DNA of 9,334 bases, from assembly GCA_047619485.1 (NCBI GenBank), contig JBLHKE010000283.1:1-9334 (forward strand), written 5' to 3'. Positions 7,044 through 9,334 of this stretch are shown here, in pieces. The DNA is from JBLHKE01 sp047619485. GTDB lineage: Bacteria > Verrucomicrobiota > Verrucomicrobiia > Verrucomicrobiales > DEV007. The notes under the pieces were generated by a model. That model ran no database searches. It was not told the origin of the DNA and saw only the letters and a list, made by a program, of their open reading frames with translations. A program made the translations under genes and the position numbers. Numbering within the stretch: the first letter of the stretch is position 1; every line of letters starts with the position of its first letter.

Positions 7044-7055
7044 ACCAAGCTTGGT
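7044..7055. repeat. Perfect 12-bp palindrome
   Basis: ACCAAGCTTGGT is a perfect 12-base palindrome in the convergent spacer between the RAYT stop and the sulfatase stop, 22 bases beyond the end of the sulfatase gene. With no loop and no following T-run on either strand it is not a normal intrinsic terminator. It could be a protein-binding site or a remnant of a small repeat element. Confidence 0.4.
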
Positions 7056-7077
7056 TAAATGCTGCGGCGGGCAAATC

Positions 7078-8592
7078 TCACGCGTCGTTCTTCTTTCGCT
7101 GGATTCTCCCAGGAACCTTCTTTTTCATCCGTTCAGTCATCTCGAACTTCCCCTCGCCGCTGATCGCCCAATCCAAGTCTGCCTTGATCGGCTTGAAGGC
7201 GATCACCGGATCGCTGTACGTTTTCCCATAAGTGAGCAACTCCTTGGCCAGGTCGCGCACAACCTCGCGGTAATTCTTGTCGGTGAAAAAATTGATCAGT
7301 TCATCCGGGTCGCGCTTCAGATCGAACAACCACGGTCGACCAATGGGATCGATAACGAGTTTGTGCTGATCTGAAGTGGCGCAGATCCATCCGTTGTTGG
7401 TAGCGCGCATGAAGGCAACATCCTTCCAGCCCTGCGACGCCTCACCAGTGAGCAGTAACTGGGACGCATCACGCCCCTCCTCTTTGCCGGTAGTTTCCAC
7501 GCCCATTACTTTCAATATGGAAGGGAGAAAATCAACGCAGGTGAGCGCCTCATCGACCACCACCGGCTTGGGGTACTTCGCTGGATAGCTGACGATAAAA
7601 GGGATGCGCGCAGACCCCTCGTAGGGGACGCCTTTGTTCTGCCGATTGTGCTCGCCGCGCAGGTCGCCGTGATCGGAGGTGAAGACGATGATGGTATTGT
7701 CGCGCAGTTGCCACTCCTCGAGTTTGGCGAGCAACTTGCCGATGTTGTCATCGATGCACTTTACCATCCCGTAGTAGTTCGCCATATTTTGGAATTTGGC
7801 GTCACCGATGCCCCAGTGAGGCACCTCGCGATCCCGCTTTCCCACCGAGTAGGTGCGCGGTTTTTCGAACTCCAGATCCGCATACATCGTGTCGTAGGGC
7901 GCGCGCACGGTGTCGGGACCGTGTGGGTCTGGCAGCACGGTCATCAAGCAGAATGGCTTGTCGCGGTTCACCCCGACGAACCCCTCGACCTTGCGCATCA
8001 ACCAGTCGGTTGCGAATGATTCCTCGTCGGCGCCCTTGACCCCGTAGTCTGGCTTGCCCTTGGCGCTGCGCGATTTCACCCGTGGCCCCACGGGCGTGTC
8101 CTCGAACTGCTTCCAGTGCCCACGGTTGAACATGTATCGGTTGTCATCGAATCCGAACTTACGTTCGGGTGCCCACTGCGGCTTGCCGCCACCGTCGAGG
8201 TGCCACTTGCCGACGTAGCCGGTCGCGTAGCCTGCCTCCTTTAAAATCTGCGCAAAGGTGATGACGTGATCCCCCATCGGGATGTTGTTGGTCACGACGT
8301 TGGTGCTCTGCGGATACAGACCGGACACGAACGACCCGCGCGAGGGCGAGCATACCGGCGTGGTCGCGTAGAAGCTGGTACAGATGACACCGCGATCGCA
8401 GAGTGAATCGATGTGCGGGGTCTCGACAACATGCTTACCCCACATCAGTGCCTGCTCGGGAGAAAGAAGTTTACGGTAGCATCCGAGGGTGCGAAAATTG
8501 TGCTCGTCGGTCTGGATCACGATGAGGTTAGGGCGATCTACAGCTTCGGCGACTGCAGATAGGGCGAGGAGGAAGAACAGTATTTTTCGCAT
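7078..8592 (-). CDS. Exported type I (formylglycine) sulfatase
   Basis: The 504-residue product hydrolyses a sulfate ester; the substrate is unknown but in these bacteria is often a sulfated polysaccharide. A signal peptide covers about 1-17 (AEA cleavage site). The alkaline-phosphatase/sulfatase fold begins at PNLIVIQTDEHNFRTLGCY (21-39), with Asp29 a metal ligand. The sulfatase signature CSPSRG is at 81-86; Cys81 would be converted to formylglycine by a maturation enzyme not encoded here. GYVGKWHLDGGG (125-136) includes the active-site Lys129 and His131, DPHGP with His224 follows, and FTSDHGDLRGEH (304-315) supplies Asp307 and His308. Lys320 lies in NKGVPYEGSARIPFIV. The length is normal for the S1 family. 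The tail (RMKKKVPGRIQRKK) is strongly basic. An AGGA sits 6 bases before the ATG. The lipoprotein gene lies 44 bp upstream on the same strand, so the two may form an operon. Confidence 0.95.
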   Translation of the reverse strand: MRKILFFLLALSAVAEAVDRPNLIVIQTDEHNFRTLGCYRKLLSPEQALMWGKHVVETPHIDSLCDRGVICTSFYATTPVCSPSRGSFVSGLYPQSTNVVTNNIPMGDHVITFAQILKEAGYATGYVGKWHLDGGGKPQWAPERKFGFDDNRYMFNRGHWKQFEDTPVGPRVKSRSAKGKPDYGVKGADEESFATDWLMRKVEGFVGVNRDKPFCLMTVLPDPHGPDTVRAPYDTMYADLEFEKPRTYSVGKRDREVPHWGIGDAKFQNMANYYGMVKCIDDNIGKLLAKLEEWQLRDNTIIVFTSDHGDLRGEHNRQNKGVPYEGSARIPFIVSYPAKYPKPVVVDEALTCVDFLPSILKVMGVETTGKEEGRDASQLLLTGEASQGWKDVAFMRATNNGWICATSDQHKLVIDPIGRPWLFDLKRDPDELINFFTDKNYREVVRDLAKELLTYGKTYSDPVIAFKPIKADLDWAISGEGKFEMTERMKKKVPGRIQRKKNDA

Positions 8593-8598
8593 GCAGAA

Positions 8599-8602
8599 TC
8601 CT
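8599..8602 (-). promoter_or_regulatory. Shine-Dalgarno site of the sulfatase gene
   Basis: AGGA on the minus strand is separated by six bases (TTCTGC) from the ATG at 8592. It is the clearest ribosome-binding site in the window and supports this start codon. Confidence 0.6.
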
Positions 8603-8636
8603 GACTGCCTAGCCCTCGATTACAAGCCTGCGATCC

Positions 8637-9248
8637 TCACGCGCGCGGGATTACCAGCTTGAACGATTCCGTCTCGCGGGAATCCCAAACGAACTCGAAA
8701 GCGAATTCTCGCCGGATCACCACATCCCCGTCGCTGCAAATTTCGATGTCCAAGCGAGCGGTCAGCACCTCTCCTTCGCGTCTGTCACTGGGGATCGATC
8801 CAGTCCCAGCCATGATGAAGAGGATGCGCTTGTTGGGATTCAGCGTCTCGCTAAAGCGGAAGCTCGCGCCGGACTTCTCCTCATTGTTCCAGAACTTCAA
8901 CAGGTAGCACTGCCCTCTAAATTCCATCTTAGCGGAATGGACGATCGCCTCCTTCGCGCGCTTCGTCTCGTCCGAAAAGTTGACGTAGAAGAAGCGGCTT
9001 CCACCATCGCCATCGTGGTGGAGATCCTCAAAAATGAGGGGTGGCAGGATCGATAGCTCCCTCGACTCCGTCAGTTCGCCAGCCCCATGACCAATCTTCA
9101 GCGTGGTATTCCCCAACTGGCGGGTGTCCGACCCGATAGCGCGAAATTTAGTCGAGTGGTTCCGCGAGACCGAAACACAACTACTGAAACCGAGAATGAT
9201 CAGCGCTGCTCCGACGAGTTGATATCTGACTGAACTAAAAACACTCAT
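8637..9248 (-). CDS. Putative lipoprotein of unknown function
   Basis: The frame is open from an ATG at 9299 (220 residues), but I choose the ATG at 9248 (203 residues) because a lipoprotein signal follows at once: MSVFSSVRYQLVGAALIILGFSSC, with basic Arg8, a hydrophobic core and a lipobox-like FSSC giving lipidated Cys24. The longer start adds 17 non-hydrophobic residues that would spoil the signal. After the Cys the protein looks like a soluble mainly beta domain with alternating hydrophobic strands (RFFYVNFSD, MEFRGQCYLLKFWNN, RILFIMAGTG, ARLDIEICSDGDVVIRREFAFEFVWD). I do not recognise a family. Position 25 (Val) is not Asp, so no inner-membrane retention signal is seen; outer-membrane anchoring is inferred. 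It is followed after 44 bp by the sulfatase gene on the same strand. Confidence 0.7.
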   Translation of the reverse strand: MSVFSSVRYQLVGAALIILGFSSCVSVSRNHSTKFRAIGSDTRQLGNTTLKIGHGAGELTESRELSILPPLIFEDLHHDGDGGSRFFYVNFSDETKRAKEAIVHSAKMEFRGQCYLLKFWNNEEKSGASFRFSETLNPNKRILFIMAGTGSIPSDRREGEVLTARLDIEICSDGDVVIRREFAFEFVWDSRETESFKLVIPRA

Positions 9249-9334
9249 ATTACGATGGTAGTCGATCGCACTGGTGCCACACGGCAAAAATTGCACCATA
9301 GCGCGCGTTTCTTTTACCCGCTGGGCAACGAGGT

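Noticed and set aside
6947..7077. Bidirectional intrinsic terminator between the RAYT and sulfatase genes
   Set aside because: Neither the bulged hairpin at 6972-7000 nor the palindrome at 7044-7055 is followed by a T-run on either strand.
7648..8019. Plus-strand ORF of 123 codons
   Set aside because: It lies opposite the sulfatase coding region, whose motifs are unambiguous, and its product has no recognisable features.
9271..9295. Inverted repeats upstream of the lipoprotein gene (GGTGC/GCACC and an inner TGCC/GGCA)
   Set aside because: The arms are only 4-5 bp, the outer loop is long, and the two pairings compete; this is close to what random sequence gives.
1..9334. CRISPR array, tRNA or rRNA gene, toxin-antitoxin pair, phage or defence module
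   Set aside because: I read both strands for regularly spaced repeats, cloverleaf elements and typical protein motifs and saw none.

Overview
The window reads as accessory chromosomal DNA from a member of the PVC superphylum, most likely Verrucomicrobiota. The evidence is the gene content: a DUF1587/DUF1592-type protein with an N-terminal CxxCH haem site, a large secreted protein with five CxxCH motifs and a PA14-like module, a secreted beta-propeller protein of the kind usually attached to haem domains in these bacteria, an exported formylglycine sulfatase, and a RAYT-type transposase of the form abundant in Verrucomicrobiota. This placement is inferred from protein families; there is no rRNA or marker gene here.

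Layout from left to right. Positions 1-1067 (minus) hold the N-terminal 355 residues of the DUF1592-type protein, which runs off the left edge. Positions 1068-1340 have no convincing gene. A small three-helix membrane protein on the plus strand (1341-1661) converges on the next minus-strand gene, and their stop codons overlap. Next comes a tight two-gene minus-strand unit: the 897-residue haem protein (3142-5835) is translated first, and its last 13 bases overlap the start of the 498-residue propeller protein (1658-3154). A 97-bp divergent intergenic region (5836-5932) has a run of eight C and a good -10 box. The intact RAYT gene follows on the plus strand (5933-6946). A 131-bp convergent spacer contains an imperfect hairpin and a perfect 12-bp palindrome. 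The sulfatase (7078-8592) and an unrecognised lipoprotein (8637-9248, possibly from 9299) occupy the right end on the minus strand, 44 bp apart and possibly co-transcribed.

Apart from the transposase and the three-helix protein, every gene encodes an exported product, most with SPase I-type signals and one with a lipoprotein signal. A plausible reading is a locus for extracellular or periplasmic breakdown of a sulfated organic compound: the sulfatase removes sulfate, and the propeller and haem proteins carry out or accept electrons from an oxidation step. That pathway link is inference from family and neighbourhood; substrates cannot be read from the sequence. I see no CRISPR array, tRNA, rRNA, defence system or phage gene. 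I do not see a clearly new system. The most interesting points are the split, overlapping haem/propeller pair, the domain order of the five-haem-motif protein, and the candidate REP-like structure beside the RAYT gene.
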